From the NCBI RefSeq assembly GCF_964355755.1, contig NC_092673.1, forward strand, positions 13,149,001 through 13,213,000: a DNA stretch of 64,000 nt, given 5' to 3'. The notes beneath the pieces are model-generated. The model made no database searches and was not told the DNA's origin. It was given only the letters and a program-made list of their open reading frames with translations. The translations under genes were made by a program, and so were the position numbers. Of this stretch, positions 43,641 through 55,700 are shown piece after piece. Source of the stretch: Antedon mediterranea (Eukaryota; Echinodermata; Crinoidea; Comatulida; Antedonidae). The first letter of the stretch is position 1. The number at the start of each line of letters is the position of its first letter.

Positions 43641-45549
43641 ATTATGTTGATGATAATCACTGCTGTTTAATGGAAAATCACTTAATTGAGATTTCAGACT
43701 AGGCGGAGTTGTAATGACCAGAATAGCCGCCCATACACGACGGCAAAATTGCTTGCACGCGCGCGCACACTGCTGCTGTGTCATCAAAAACCACCCATCT
43801 CCTCTCCTCTCTCTCTCTGATCCTCCACGTCGTACACCACGCGCGCACCACCACATGTTGTCCGAAGAGAAACTTTCGTATCAAAGAACAAAATTGACAC
43901 AAACCATCCAAACAGTACGTACCAAACATTGGACAAATATGGTACCTCGTCTACGGCTGCTACGATCTTACAAGAAACATTTCCATTTCAACGACGCAAA
44001 TTAACAGTAATCAAAATAGGCCTAGGCCCTAGTAGGCCTAGAGGCGGATATTTGACACAAAAAGAAGACGGTACCTCGTTCCTACGGCCGGCTGCTAAAA
44101 CAGTGCTAGGAAGGAGGGTCCGTGTGGGTATCAATCAGTATCATCAGCATCATTAATAATTAATACAGCTGGAGCGCCTGCTGGAATCAAATCAAAAAGA
44201 CTTCGCTGGTTTTGCTTGGTACCTAGGCCTAGACGAAATATGTATTCAATCCACTCATCAGAACAGTCTACTGTATTATCTATTAATATGAACAAACACC
44301 TGAGCTAAAGCTGTGATTTAATAACGACAAGGATGGTTCGAAGATGAATCAATGTAGGCCTAGGATTGAATTAAAAAGAAATTTAATTTCTTTTAAACCA
44401 CAATCACATATATAGAGGTAAGTGAAAGAATCATTTTAAAGATGTATTGTCCCTTTGACTAATTCCCAAAAAAAATTAAAATAAAAGATTTCGAAAAAAG
44501 GTGGCTTATTTTGAAGTATCATAATAATTATTAACTAGGCTAGGCCTATCACCAAAACATTTTTGAAAAAAAAATAATTTAACTGAAATACAGACGTTTT
44601 TTTGTTAAAAAAATAACTTTGACTTCCAGTCAAAGTTTTCGATAAAATCATATCCCATAATGAAATGCGCTTGTTAGGCTACTCTGTATGCATAATAATA
44701 AAAACTTCCTTAAGATCTGTGTGAAAATACCTTCTCAACCGTAACAAGTTGTAATCATTCCTAATTAACGTATGCATAATGCGTACTCATGGTTTGAAAT
44801 CTTTGTTTACTTTCGCTCGCGACGATTTTCCAGATGAAAATGTAATCAAACTAATTTACCTGTTAATTACGTAAACTTGTTGTTTTTAGCTCGAATTTTC
44901 GACTTAAAGTGAATAACTTTAATATTACTTTGATATGGCCACTTTAAATTTAGAATATTTTGACCTTCATTTTTTTGTGTTTCAAGGGACAATACATCTT
45001 TAAAACAAAATATGATTAAATTTGGATAATTATTACTAAAGATATCGCAATATCAAGTGTTGTCTAATGTAACCCGATATCTTTTTTAATTAGGGTCAAC
45101 GGTGCGGTTCTCGGGCGATTAGCAAATAAATGATTGTAATTATCCTTTTTAGTAAGAACTGATATATTTTATATATATTATTATAAATAAAATATATAGG
45201 CCTATTGCGTATATTTTATAAATAGTTTGTAGAAAAATGAAATGAAGCGAGGGTATTTTGCGGTCAAATCTCGGGCGCCGTAATTCATTCTCGGGCATTT
45301 CTGGTTGTTATCTCAGGCGCCCTATATTTTATAGGTTTATACGACGTTGATAAGGTAATTAAAGCTGCTTTCACATTGTGCCCGGATTCGAACGGCGCCG
45401 TGAGAAAATATCGCGAGCGTTGAGCGCGCTTTCACATCGAGCACAAATTCGGTTGTTCGTGTCACGTACGTTTATTTTGAATTCAACCAAGTGGAACGAG
45501 CATTGCAATTTTTGCAAGGGAAATCGATCTTGCAATGCTACTGTAAGCC
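43641..45549. other. Non-coding; GC-rich CpG part at 43690-43860
   Basis: Between 43690 and 43860 the sequence is CpG-rich (CACGCGCGCGCACAC) with open frames on both strands, but no recognisable protein. TAGGCCTA-type palindromes cluster at 44015-44040 and 44225. TCTCGGGCG repeats lie at 45110, 45272 and 45292. Confidence 0.4.
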
Positions 45550-48500
45550 TTTGGCTAAACAAAAAAAAGCGAACGAAAATGGGTCAACAAAAAAAGAAAG
45601 ACGCATTGTCGGTTCGAAACTTTAGTCAAAGAGGATCCTGAAGTGGATCCTGACAAATTTTTCAATTTCTTTAGGTAAGTCTCTATGCTAACTAACCTAC
45701 CTGTTGAGTGTGTGTGTGGATGAACTTAATTATCAATTAGAATCCGTCAATTGCAACAATATGTCATGAGTTAGTTTTTTCCGTTATTTTTGTTACTGAG
45801 TATGATTTTCAATTTGTTTAAAATTTCGAATGCAAAAAAGTGCTCAACGAATTAGTACGATCAGTTCCCAAATAATAGCCTACGGGCCTGACATAGGCCC
45901 TAGCAGTAGGCCTGTAATGGTATTTAGCCTAGGTACACACCGTTACGCAACATTTCGATGATATGAATTTTATGACTAAAGGCCTATGCATTTTTTAACT
46001 TAAAACCAATTTGTATTATATTAGTTAGTTATATAATAATTATAATAATAAATTACTAGTCTAATGAATAGTTGAATGAAAACAAAAATGATTTGAGTTT
46101 GTTGCGTTAAGTTCTTTGTTAAGGTTCCCTTGTTAGTTAGGCCTAACGTTTTTCAAACTTGTTTATGACATGTATATGGGCCTGTGTTATACATTGTGTT
46201 TCAATGGAAGGAAATAAATGAATGAACAGGGTAGACGATTAGGCCTGCAATGTCATAACACCTATTATTGTAGGCCATATAAAATTACAACTTGTCTGAC
46301 TGACTTACTGCATTCATCATTTTTGTTATGTTTGGTGTATTCTCTTCCAATTCTGGTTCCCTATTTTACAACTACAAGGGAACCTACTCCATTGTGTTAA
46401 TGGTCTTAGTAGATGCCAATTACAATTTTATCTGTGAAGACGTTGGAAATGGCTATGGTTCTAGCAGTGATAAAGGTATTTTCTCTAGAATGCAATTAAA
46501 ATAGGTATCCCAATGTAAAATTTCAAATTAATGATGGTACTTTTTCTTTCAGTTATTCAATAGGAACTTACTGAACATAAACTTTTGCAATTTAAATGAT
46601 TGAAATCGGATTATCCATTCAAAAGTTATCGTCCGTTGAAGTTGCTAAAAAACGATGATTTTTGGTTGAAAAATGGCATTTTCTCCAATTATATTTGGAA
46701 CCATTTTTGAAGGGTTATAACTTTTATATTAATAACTTGAAAGTTCTAATTTTTTCTAAACCCATAGATACCACAGAGTTGTACAAGACTATTTTTTTTG
46801 GGGGGGTCCTTGAAATTTTGTTTGGAGATATCGCCCTCCAAAATTGGTCTTAGGGCTTTTTGCGCTAATTTTTTCCAAATGTCTCAAAAATGCTCAAAAA
46901 GTTCCTGTCTTTAAATGATTTGTAACTTTTGAACCAGTGTATGAATTGAATTCTTTTTTTTTGCATTGCATAGCATGTAATATGTATTTTAGTAAGATTA
47001 TTTATATTGACGGGTAGGTATTTCTGAAATACAACATAAATATTGTTAAAAAATGTTAAAATGTAAAAAAATATATATTGTGTTAAAAAACTGTGTGGCT
47101 ATTGTTTCTTTTTTTAAAAATATTATTTTTCGTAAGTATATTTTTTTTTTTAATTCTAGAATTTAAATTTTTAATTATAATCATAAATATTATTTTAATT
47201 GATTTTCGAATTAATTAGAATTAAGCCCGTGCTTATTATGCGTTCGATTCCATTCCGGGCGTAAACTCGGCCGCGCCTACAAACAAGTTAAGTTTTATAT
47301 AGGCCTCTAGGCCTAAAACCACTAAATTCTGCCGAAGAAATATCGGGAGGAAAGCAGACGAATTTAAAGTTAAGTAATTACTTGAATAGTATATATTAAT
47401 ATGTTTAATTTTATTTCCTTTTCAAATATTCTAACCGTAAGGTGCACTTTAAATTGAAATACGGAATCACGTTTAGGCCAAGATACAGCGTATACATATA
47501 ACGGCAACCCTGTCAAAAGCGCCTTTCGGCCGCCTACATATAATGGGTTACGGCCGCTGCATAGCAAATTTAAAGCTTCTTAAATTCCTTCGGTACATTT
47601 ATTCCTAACGTACTTGCTTTATATAGTAGCTTGATAAATACTCCACTTATTAAATACTTTAATAAATCGGTAAAATTGACGTTTTGAAGCAAATATTCCA
47701 TGAGAAGCGACATTCTTCGCCATGCCTCGTGTGCAGGAAAGACTAGTTCCGAAAATGGAACAGTCGACTGCGGGGGTATCCAATCATAATTTAACGCGCT
47801 AATACATGCATACCATGCAAATTGCCTGGGCGACGGTAATTTAGTAATAAGCTGAGAACTGAATCCCCCTGCAAGGAAAATGGTAAATACTTTTATTTTC
47901 GATAGGGATTATTTTCTTAAGTGGTTGGTCTTGTTGGCCTCTTCGCACGACGACCACGCAAAGACAAATAAAACAATGTAGTTTATCAAACAGAAATATA
48001 AATTAGCTTCAATTCAATACTAAATTCCCCGGATTTTGATAATGAGAAAGACTCAAAAATTTAATTTTTATCGGAAAAATTGACATTTGAGGCGGATGTA
48101 TATAATAATAATAACCGATTTACATATCAAAATAAAGAGTATTTAAAGCCTGATAACATGCAACAAAAATTACTCCACCACCTATTATGGTCGCCGAGCG
48201 ATCGTGTTTTGAAAATGGGTAGGTGTTTTCCGAAGTTATTTTTAGCACGCGGATTTTGGCTCGCCGGCTTTTGTACCTCCTTTTTAACTCGTGTTTTCTA
48301 TTAAAATATTTAATAAACATAGATTAAAAATATATAGAAATAAAATCTTAAACAAGATCTTTCTAGACATATACATTTTATTCACATGGCTATATAAGAA
48401 ATAGTATATTTTTAACTTCAAAGACATGTCACTTTTTGAAATTTCACAAACGTGTTAAAATCGCCATAACGAAAATCCGCTTCATTGGGATACCTACAGT

Positions 48501-49002
48501 AATTAAAAATTGCTTTAGAAGAAAATACTTTATAGGTATACAACCACCTAAAGTTTTACTAGATATGCCAGAGTTGGGTCCAGTGCCCCATGTGATTGTA
48601 GGGGACGAAGCATTCCCTCTCAAAACAAACATCATGAGACCATACCCAGGTAAAGAAGACAGACTGATTTTTATTATATTATTTATTATCCTGGCCAACA
48701 AGTTTCGCATTTTCCATCGTAAGCTGGAGATGAAGCCGGCCAATGTGGACAAAGTTGTACTGTGTGCAACAGTCCTGCATATTTTTATACGTAAACCGGT
48801 GCCAGCACCAATGGTGGTAGATGATCCAGATATATCATCAATAGAATCAGTAGAAGGCCTACTCAGTTTTGAGCACAGAGGGTTCCACAGTAGCAAAGAC
48901 ACTATTGACGTCCGAGAAAAACTGTGTAAATGGTTCAGTTCTGATGTCGGTATTGTCTCGTGGCAGGACCGTTTGTGTTTTGGTCATGCGGCAGCAAACT
49001 GA
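45550..49002 (+). pseudogene. HARBI1-like: Harbinger transposase, three exon blocks with a large non-coding gap
   Basis: Block 1 ends at about 45673 with a decayed frame reading NKKRKTHCRFETLVKEDPEV then DPDKFFNFFR and a GTAAGT donor, like the N-terminus of HARBI1 proteins. Block 2 (46399-46496) reads VLVDANYNFICEDVGNGYGS then SSDKGIFSRMQLK, the second catalytic Asp region. Block 3 (about 48535-49002) reads PPKVLLDMPELGPVPHVIVG, GDEAFPLKTNIMRPYPGKE, ILANKFRIFHRKLEMKPANV and VVLCATVLHIF. It holds the catalytic Glu region and the C-terminal helix typical of the family. The first Asp region is missing and block 3 has lost part of the NYRLSRAR-like segment. The gene converges with the minus-strand gene at 49.2-49.7 kb. 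Confidence 0.75.
46504..48517. other. AT-rich insertion or intron inside the Harbinger gene
   Basis: No coding. The segment about 46880-46975 (AATGTCTCAAAAATGC, CTTTAAATGATTTGTAACTT, GAACCAGTGTATGAATTGAA) resembles 57488-57575, which points to a shared repeat. CpG-rich sequence at 47225-47280 and 47500-47560 has no recognised gene. Confidence 0.35.
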
Positions 49003-49089
49003 ATAAAATATGCCAACCTAATCGAAAGTATACCAAACTGCAAGAAGTGTGCTACTACCGTATTTAATAATCAAATTATACTAGTAGAT

Positions 49090-49224
49090 CTGTCTACACT
49101 ATCAAACTAGTGTAAATTAAGAAACTGTGATGTGCCCAAATATGGTAGTGATATGAAGTCAACATGTCCATATATGGGCATATCACATTATTTTTTGTCA
49201 CATAAAGTTTGATAGTGTAGACAG
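49090..49224. repeat. MITE with CTGTCTACACTATCAAACT inverted ends
   Basis: CTGTCTACACTATCAAACT at 49090-49108 and its exact reverse complement at 49206-49224 form perfect 19-bp ends. A second nested inverted pair (GTGATGTGCCCAAATATGG and CCATATATGGGCATATCAC) extends the hairpin. The whole unit of about 135 bp folds almost end to end. I recall similar ends in other marine invertebrate genomes. It sits between the two Harbinger genes. Confidence 0.85.
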
Positions 49225-49238
49225 AGCTCAGTCTCAAT

Positions 49239-49740
49239 CTAAAAAATCGCATCGCTAATAACCTTTTTAATTTGGACCTGTTTCACCTTCGGGAAGGTTT
49301 CGACAGTTTTGAATGCAGATTCAAATAAATATGCTAATGCATTCTTCTTCCCTGCCTTTTTCCCTGAAAAATAATCAATTATTACAGCATTCACTTCATT
49401 TTTTACTAATTTCCTTTTTGTGGGAGTATGGTTTGGTTTTGAAGTAAGTCTGGGAATCATTGTCACCCTCATTAATAACAATTTCAGATGATGTTCCTTC
49501 TTGTTCCTTGTCTTGAATAACCTCACCATCCAATATAGTAGTGAGAAGTTTCTCGCAATCATCTGGCAAATTGAAATTACCGGTGCTTCTGTAAAACATT
49601 AAAAGCAAATGATCAAGGTTATTTTCAAATTGAACAAATACATGCCGCTCTGTGCATCCTCCATCTGTTCTCACTATATAATCAGTCAGATAGTTTTGGT
49701 GTAAAATTGATGTGAACACTCACATTAATCTTAGATGGTA
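49239..49740 (-). pseudogene. Harbinger partner protein fragment with BESS-like C-terminus
   Basis: Two minus-strand frames overlap. The first (about 49719-49400) reads LPDDCEKLLTTILDGEVIQD and an acidic linker. After a frameshift the second reads RKLVKNEVNAVIIDYFSGKK and ends ALAYLFESAFKTVETFPKVK, then QVQIKKVISDAIF and stop. The last part resembles the BESS motif found at the C-terminus of MADF/Myb-like proteins. Position and orientation, converging with the transposase, match the first Harbinger element at 4-6.5 kb. The N-terminal DNA-binding domain is not seen. Confidence 0.5.
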
Positions 49741-50189
49741 TTTAACCTGAAATAAGGGGATGTTTATTAAATAAAAATGTTACAAGCAATACTGTTTGGA
49801 TAATTTGATACAGTTTCTCTTATATTTATAGATACAGCTTTAATAAAGATGTTTTATAGAACACAATGTAAATAAATTTTGCCATATTTTTTTTTGTCCA
49901 TGCTACTACAGCATTTTTTAAACAATTTATCCAATCCAAGTACATCATCAATCATTGACCAACAAAATGTGTTTACGTGTAAAGAGTTGCATCTATACAG
50001 TCAAACAATTGCGAAAAGTCAAGCTTAATTTTACTGTTTTATAGACATAATTTAATACATACCGTATTATTCCTAATAAACGCCCCTTCCCCAATTAACG
50101 CCTTCATTTTTTGTTAATTTTCTAATTAAGGCACCTTAGTGCCCAATCTATATAAACAGAGGATTCTCACGTTTAGAATTGGTTCCATT
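49741..50189. other. Non-coding AT-rich sequence
   Basis: AATAAACGCCCCTTCCCC at 50077 is a motif shared in weaker form with the 38.5 kb and 55.9 kb regions. No gene. Confidence 0.3.
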
Positions 50190-50515
50190 TTTCAGCAACT
50201 GTGATAATGATTCGCAAAAATGATGCACTCCGTTTTTTGTGGGTGCATGGATAATTTATTTTCAACCAACCAGTTATTGCATACTTCCATATTATGCCCT
50301 AGTTTATTGGAAATATATACTGGGTCACGGTGGGCCACCAACATTGCGCTATCATCAGCGTATAATAACAATTTACAGTCATTTTCAATGCATATTGACA
50401 TATCATTAATGTAACATATAAACAGAAGCGGACCTAATATGCTACCTTGTGGAACTCCATGTGTACAAAGTTTGGGTTTTGAAAAAGTTTCATCGATACA
50501 AACAATCTGTCTTAT
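50190..50515 (-). mobile_element. LINE reverse transcriptase fragment
   Basis: The minus-strand frame reads FSKPKLCTHGVPQGSILGPL (motif B), then LLFICYIND, then KLLLYADDSAML (motif C with the two catalytic Asp) and WLVENKLSMHPQKTECIIF. The order and spacing are those of a CR1/L2/Jockey-type RT palm. Both ends are truncated, leaving about 110 codons. Confidence 0.85.
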
Positions 50516-51409
50516 TAATATAATAAATAATATGTATTATGTATAGTATAACTATTATATCATTATAATCTTCTTGTTTTACAACAGATGAGATTTGACA
50601 AACTGAAATGATTTTAAACAACAAAACAACACATATAACACAACAGGCACAAAACATTACTATATCAATTTACCAGCATATAGATATATATTCTAAACCA
50701 CCCGCTGATGTACTGAAAATTTAATTATTTAATTTAAAACAATAAAGCTAAGAAAATCTGTGAGAATGAGAATACACTGAGGAAAGGCTAGTGTTGCCTG
50801 AAAGCTTTGCAATTTATTTCTGGATTGATTTAGTTTTTTGCTTACTTTATCTGTATCATTGGTAACCAAAAGCATTGTCATTTTTTTAGTAATTTGCCTT
50901 TGGAGTTATATATATATAATTTACAAATGAAACATTAAAACTGTTTTTAAATTTACAACATAATTATTAAATTTGAACAACATAAACAAGTTTTTTTATC
51001 TAACATGATAATTACATTTGAAGAACAGAGTGTAAACACATTTTGATTTTTTGGAATTTGAACTTTTGTTTGCTTACAAAGAATAAGTTTAGCAATGGAT
51101 AAATTGTAAACAAAAATAAAAACAAAACTAAGTAAAAGAGTGAAAGAGCAACACTCAAAACTAATCATCCTATTCAACTATAAGGTCACCACGCCTCATG
51201 TTGGGTCAACCGGCTCAGCTTCAGTGATTCAGTTCACTTAGGTTGACCCTGTTCTCCCCATTTTCAGTTTTTTTTGTTATGTATATACTCAAATAGACCA
51301 AATAAATAATGAAATGAAATGTCAGGTACTACCGCGTCAATGTCCATAAAAAACTCTGTGTCTTGCTGGCTTTTATATATACGCCTCCATCCACTTTGTC
51401 CAATAATCC
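50516..51409. other. AT-rich, possible LINE tail near 51300
   Basis: CAAATAAATAATGAAATGAAATG at 51298-51320 looks like a retroposon tail, but no coding part precedes it. Nothing else recognised. Confidence 0.3.
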
Positions 51410-51935
51410 CCGACTACTAACACGTACTTCATGTACCGGAAATGGCCCAAGAATGTCCATTGCAACTCTTACTAGTTTCTTCAAAACTTCTCGACAATCC
51501 ATCTGCATTTCCGTGTTTGTTTCCGGGTCTGTGAATTATGATAAACTCGTACTCACTAATCACTTCGAACCAGCGGGCCAATTGTCCCTCTGGATTTTAA
51601 AAATTAAGTATAGCCAACAGAGTGAAGCATGGTCAGTCCGGATAGTAATCTTTCTCCTGTACAAGTATTGTTGGAAATATTTCAGGAAATACACAGGAGC
51701 TAAAATCTCTCGCCTGGTAACACAATAATTTTGTTCAGCCTTACTAAGAGTTTTACTACCATATGCCATTACTCGTTCTTCCCCGTTCTGAATTTGAGAC
51801 AGGACACCTCCGATTCCATAGTTACTCGCGTCCGTGTCTAATATGAATTCCCGTTCATAGTCTGGATATGCATGGATCAGGGATTGTTGTAATTTTTGTT
51901 TTAAAGTCCGGAATGGTTCGTGTTGCGTTTTACCC
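51410..51935 (-). mobile_element. Ty3/Gypsy-type LTR retrotransposon fragment (RNase H, start of integrase)
   Basis: On the minus strand from about 51930 the frame shows the start of the RNase H domain (ILDTDASNYGIGGVLSQ), then SKTLSKAEQNYCVTRREILA, TIRTDHASLCWL, GQLARWFEVISEYEFIIIHR and PGNKHGNADGLSR. These are hallmark Gypsy RNase H motifs, with one frameshift near 51600. Right after, a piece resembling the integrase core start (RVAMDILGPFPV) appears, so the integrase zinc-binding part is deleted. Protease, RT fingers and LTRs are absent. It lies next to, and probably inside, the uncharacterised gene that starts at 51.94 kb. Confidence 0.85.
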
Positions 51936-51939
51936 CGAA

Positions 51940-52610
51940 AAAAATATTTGGATTATATACAGGTAGGCCTATCTGGTTCATTTCGTTCCATCCGAATTCT
52001 ACTGGCAACCCCCTCTCACTGGCAACCTTCCCCTGGGTCTTGGGGTTGGCTGTATCTGCCATACCCACCATAAGGTGTAGACCACAGAAGAATTTATGTA
52101 GTTTTGTCAACTTCTCTTGAACTTCTTCATATAAGTGATTCCAGTTATCTACATACAGGGGCAAACACTCTGAAATTTATGTTCGGTTTTCGCTCGATCA
52201 GACATTGTTGAGTGAATTTTGGTAAGAATTTTGAACCCAGAATTGTCTGTGCTGCTGATATGTGAGCATGTGTGATTGATATCTTTTAATGTGTCTAATG
52301 TTGTCTGTGATGCTTTGTCCACCATTTGGCACATACCCAATTGGTAAGAATCCTGGTTATCGGTATCAACTATGAAAGCTACATAGCATTGCCCAAATGT
52401 TGGAGTCTCATCCGTTTGCAAACTTAAGTTCTCAACAGACGACAATTCATTACATTGAGATTGTGCAACACACAGCATCTCATCGACCATGACCCTAACT
52501 GTACTTGCTGCTGGAACTTTATCAAATTTCTTTTTTGGGAGTAAACTATCCCCCGCCGGACACCATCCTGGTATTTCAAAACGCAGTTTCGGGGCTAACA
52601 ACATAATATA
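51940..52610 (-). pseudogene. Uncharacterised multicopy gene B (SDRA/FFCGLH family) fragment
   Basis: The minus strand reads VPAASTVRVMVDEMLCVAQS, LSLQTDETPTFGQCYVAFIV, TLDTLKDINHTC, ILTKIHSTMSDRAKTEHKF, then after a shift YVDNWNHLYEEVQEKL and KFFCGLHLMVGMADTAN. I recall this string of motifs from repeated, unnamed proteins of cnidarians, molluscs and echinoderms, where the segment after the TDET box has a nuclease-like look; no function is established to my knowledge. The frame is cut near 51950 by Gypsy-derived sequence. The 5' exon border lies in the triplicated segment at 52.54-52.83 kb. Confidence 0.55.
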
Positions 52611-52830
52611 CTATAGGCACATGCCTATACTCCTTTTTTCTTTTTTTTTTGTGGTGTAAAACTATCCCCCATCGGACACCATCCCGGTAATTTCTAGATT
52701 CAGTTTCGGGGCTAACAACATAAATAATTATTCTACAAATAGGCACATGTCTGTACTCCTTTTTTTTTTGTTGAGTAAAACTATTCCCCGCTGGAAACCA
52801 TCCCGGTATTTCTAGACATAGTTTCAGGGT
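52540..52830 (-). repeat. Tandem triplication (~120-bp unit) around an exon start
   Basis: Read on the minus strand, each unit has a CTAGAAATACCGGGATGG-like start, a GGGGATAGTTTTAC segment, a poly-A run, GGAGTA-AGGCATGTGCCTAT and TATGTTGTTAGCCCCGAAA. Two full units and one partial unit are present; the last leads into the coding start of gene B (PAGDSLLPKKKFDKVPAAS). The units differ by about 10 percent. Confidence 0.8.
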
Positions 52831-52851
52831 GCGGTGGGGCATTTCAATTGC

Positions 52852-55700
52852 AAAATCTACATACTTTCTTTCCATCTATGGTCACAAACCATCCTTAGCA
52901 TTCGCACTTTCTTCTTTCGGTTATCAACCCTTCTGTGCTAACAATGGCCCTCTGCCCATGAAGGTTAAACACCAGCCTAAGTTTTTCAACATTATCTCAA
53001 ACAGGGGGATACGGCCTTGAATCAGAATTTACTTGTTCATGTAGGGATTGAATCCCGTGCTCTGATAACCGGCCCAATGATCTGAATGCCACTGCACATT
53101 CTGGCATGTGCGCTATTAAATGTGTAATTTTAGTGGTATTGTTTGCTCCTTGAAAGACGTTGCAGAAAAAAATACCCAGTGACCAACAGCTCTGACATAC
53201 ATCGTCAATGATTTCCTGACTCAAAAAGGTTGCATTGGTGTAGTTAAAAATATGCCGCAATTTAGAGGACAACTCACAGTACCACTGGTGGTCTGGAAGT
53301 CAGCTATTGCCTCGAGTAGTCTTGATCAGTTGTCCAATAACTTTTTGCAATCGTTTCCCACGAAGCACTGAGAGTGGTGGGCTTGTTTTTTTATGTGAAG
53401 CTCCCTATCCAAAATAGCATTGAGTAACTTTTCTCATGGGTCGATCACATTCTTTGATTTTATCGTATACAACTTCTAATTTCATTGTATATCCCTTCAT
53501 TCTCTATAATTTTTTTGTTTTGTTTCCTCTATCCCCTCATCACAACTATCACATCGTACCCACGAGATATCTCCTGTCAAAACACCTTTCATCTTGTTCC
53601 TTTCAAGAGCACAAGCAGCTATGGAACACGCATCGGAAAGTCTATTTCCTCTTTTTTTGTCTTTAGACTTTTGAAATCCCTCCAGTAATAAGGTCTGGTA
53701 CTCCAAATTCGCCTTCATAACCTCAACCTGTTCTTGACACTCATTTAACTGTACAGTCTTCAACCACAACTCTTCGAATTCTGGTATATTGTCAGCATTC
53801 TCTGTGCCGTCTGCCTTTTGAGCCACCATTTTAATTTGCTTATAAAATCGGACTGTAAATCCAAGCATTGTGTGCAACACAGGAGGCACAACATGTATTA
53901 TGTCACTGCAAATCGGAAGTATCGGTTCTCCAAAAACAGACTCTTCTTCTTTGTGTCGCCTTTGTTACGGGTGTCTAATTTGCAGTTGAGGTGGTCTTCT
54001 CACCTGATGTCCTTTCGGCTGGGTACCACTCCTTGTTGTCAATCTATGATGAACCATCTTTTGTAGGTAATTTGGGAGAATGTTGCTCAATAGTTTGTTT
54101 ATTTGCAGCTCTGTACAGATCATCATGGTGGACAAAACACCACAGACAGGGGAAGGTAGATACCGGTCTAAGGTGGCCCAGGATTTTAGTTGGCCATTCA
54201 TAGTCTCCGAAGACAAATACCCGGACTGGCTTTTCACATCCCCTTATCTGTAGTGTTGACTGCTGCTGCAAATGAACGAACTGGTGAGTTTACACACCAA
54301 ACACCTTCTGCATGTTCTACCGTAATAGCTGTCGTAGGCTTCGTACATTCCCAGGATTCCTGTTGTGGTTGCCTAGTTTGGCTTGGTCACATTGACAACT
54401 TGCGCAACCAACTTAGTTGATGGACTATTGAGAAATTAGCTTAAGTTTGATAGTTAGGAATGACAACATTTTATTGAATAACATCCCTAAATTAACAATA
54501 TCTACGCCAAAAGCGACACTAATTATGATTATTGAACACTAAAAAGCATTTAAGGTCGGAATAGTTAATGCTTACGGACAATATTATATTCATAAAAAGT
54601 AGTGTAATAATGCTTGCCTTTCGACTCTCTGTACAATTGTCGTTCGCTAGCAAGTACCGGAATACCATGGTTTGTAATATAAGTTCTTAGCTGGCGTAGT
54701 TTCTGCATTGGCAGTCGTAGAGCTCACATGTGCTGAGCTCTAAAAAATACAATGTAGTTGTTTCGATACCAAAACACCTTTTCATTTTTAATACTCACCA
54801 CTCATTATATTCAATTCATGTTGTGGTTATTTTTTTTTTTAAACATATTATTGTTTCCGATATTATTCCACATTAATTGATAATATTGAGGTTGTTAGCG
54901 AACTTTGATTGCTTTGAATTACAATGTCAAATCAGCACTGTATTGTACTACGATGAATGGATGCATTGCTTTTTTCTTTTAACGATATCCTAAGGAGTAA
55001 CTGGTACTTACATTACATTGGTGGTGAGTCCAGCTTGCTTCAATGCCTCAGAGGAAATTTGTGGATTTTGTTTGAAAAATGCAGACAGCGTCATAAGATC
55101 TTCGTCAGTTGATTTTTCCCGACAAGAGATAACTTCAAGTGCCTGCCGTAATTATATCGTCATTCATTATTTCGTTAAACAAAATGTTACAGTACACTTT
55201 CCTAATGCTGATTTACACTTTACTTTCGGTAATATTTCGATGTTTTTTAAAGATTAAAACGCATTTAATTGTTATGTTTAAAAGTGTCAAGAATCGCAAC
55301 CGTATAAAGCTATTATATTTGTTTATTACCAATTGATACATTTGACCTAATTTACTGCATTGCATTGGCCACATTTTTTGTTATTTGCAATGCAAATTGA
55401 GAATTAAAAATAAATTACTGCCATAAAAGCGCTTAATGTCTATATGTAAAAGAAGAAAATCACCTGCTTCAATTCATTTGCTCTGCCGCAAAGAGTTTGA
55501 TTACTGGCAACAGAACTTGGGTTGCTGGTGTCTGGTATAGTCAGCGGAAGTGATGATTCACTTCATTAACAGAAGTCCCTGTTTCGTATGTGATCCAGAA
55601 CGCTGTTGGAAACATAATGAAAGCACTTTATTGCGTCTTGCCTGCTGTTCTTTCGAATCACATTTGACTACTAGGGCTTTTAAAAAAACCAATTGTACCT
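52852..55700 (-). pseudogene. Uncharacterised multicopy gene A (GDYE/CLWC/PPxLHxxLG family), decayed
   Basis: Blocks in order on the minus strand: 55690-55465 (ending GRANELKQ at a GTGATT donor); 55150-55018 (LEVISCREKSTDEDLMTLSA); 54271-54044 (VRVFVFGDYEWPTKILGHLR then CLWCFVHHDD); 53920-53497 (HVVPPVLHTMLGFTVRFYKQ, a coiled-coil-like stretch, then ISWVRCDSCDEG); and 53275-52852 (LWS.. FGNVFQ-like region, KITHLIAHMPECAVAFRSLG, RLSEHGIQSLHEQVN, ending with a Cys-rich RKCEC ... KVCRFCN and stop). Splice-like borders are present at several blocks. Stops and shifts show decay. The CxxC, PPxLHxxLG and SEHG/EQG motifs parallel the 10.7-12.7 kb gene, so the two are probably distant relatives. The family is common in invertebrate genomes as repeated, unnamed proteins; transposon origin is my inference. 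Confidence 0.55.

Noticed and set aside
43714-44156. Plus-strand frames in the CpG-rich part and the opposing minus-strand frames
   Set aside because: All frames are open because of GC-rich composition; no motif, start context or splice pattern favours one.
45605-45625. Possible tRNA T-arm (GGTTCGAAAC)
   Set aside because: No acceptor stem, anticodon arm or A-box at the required spacing; no tRNA found anywhere in the window.
52576-52875. Minus-strand frame of 99 codons
   Set aside because: It translates the triplicated 120-bp unit and part of gene A's end, so repeated residues come from the DNA repeat.
54715-54745. AGAGCTCACATGTGCTGAGCTC palindrome
   Set aside because: Short imperfect palindrome with no repeat copies or gene context; expected by chance in a window of this size.
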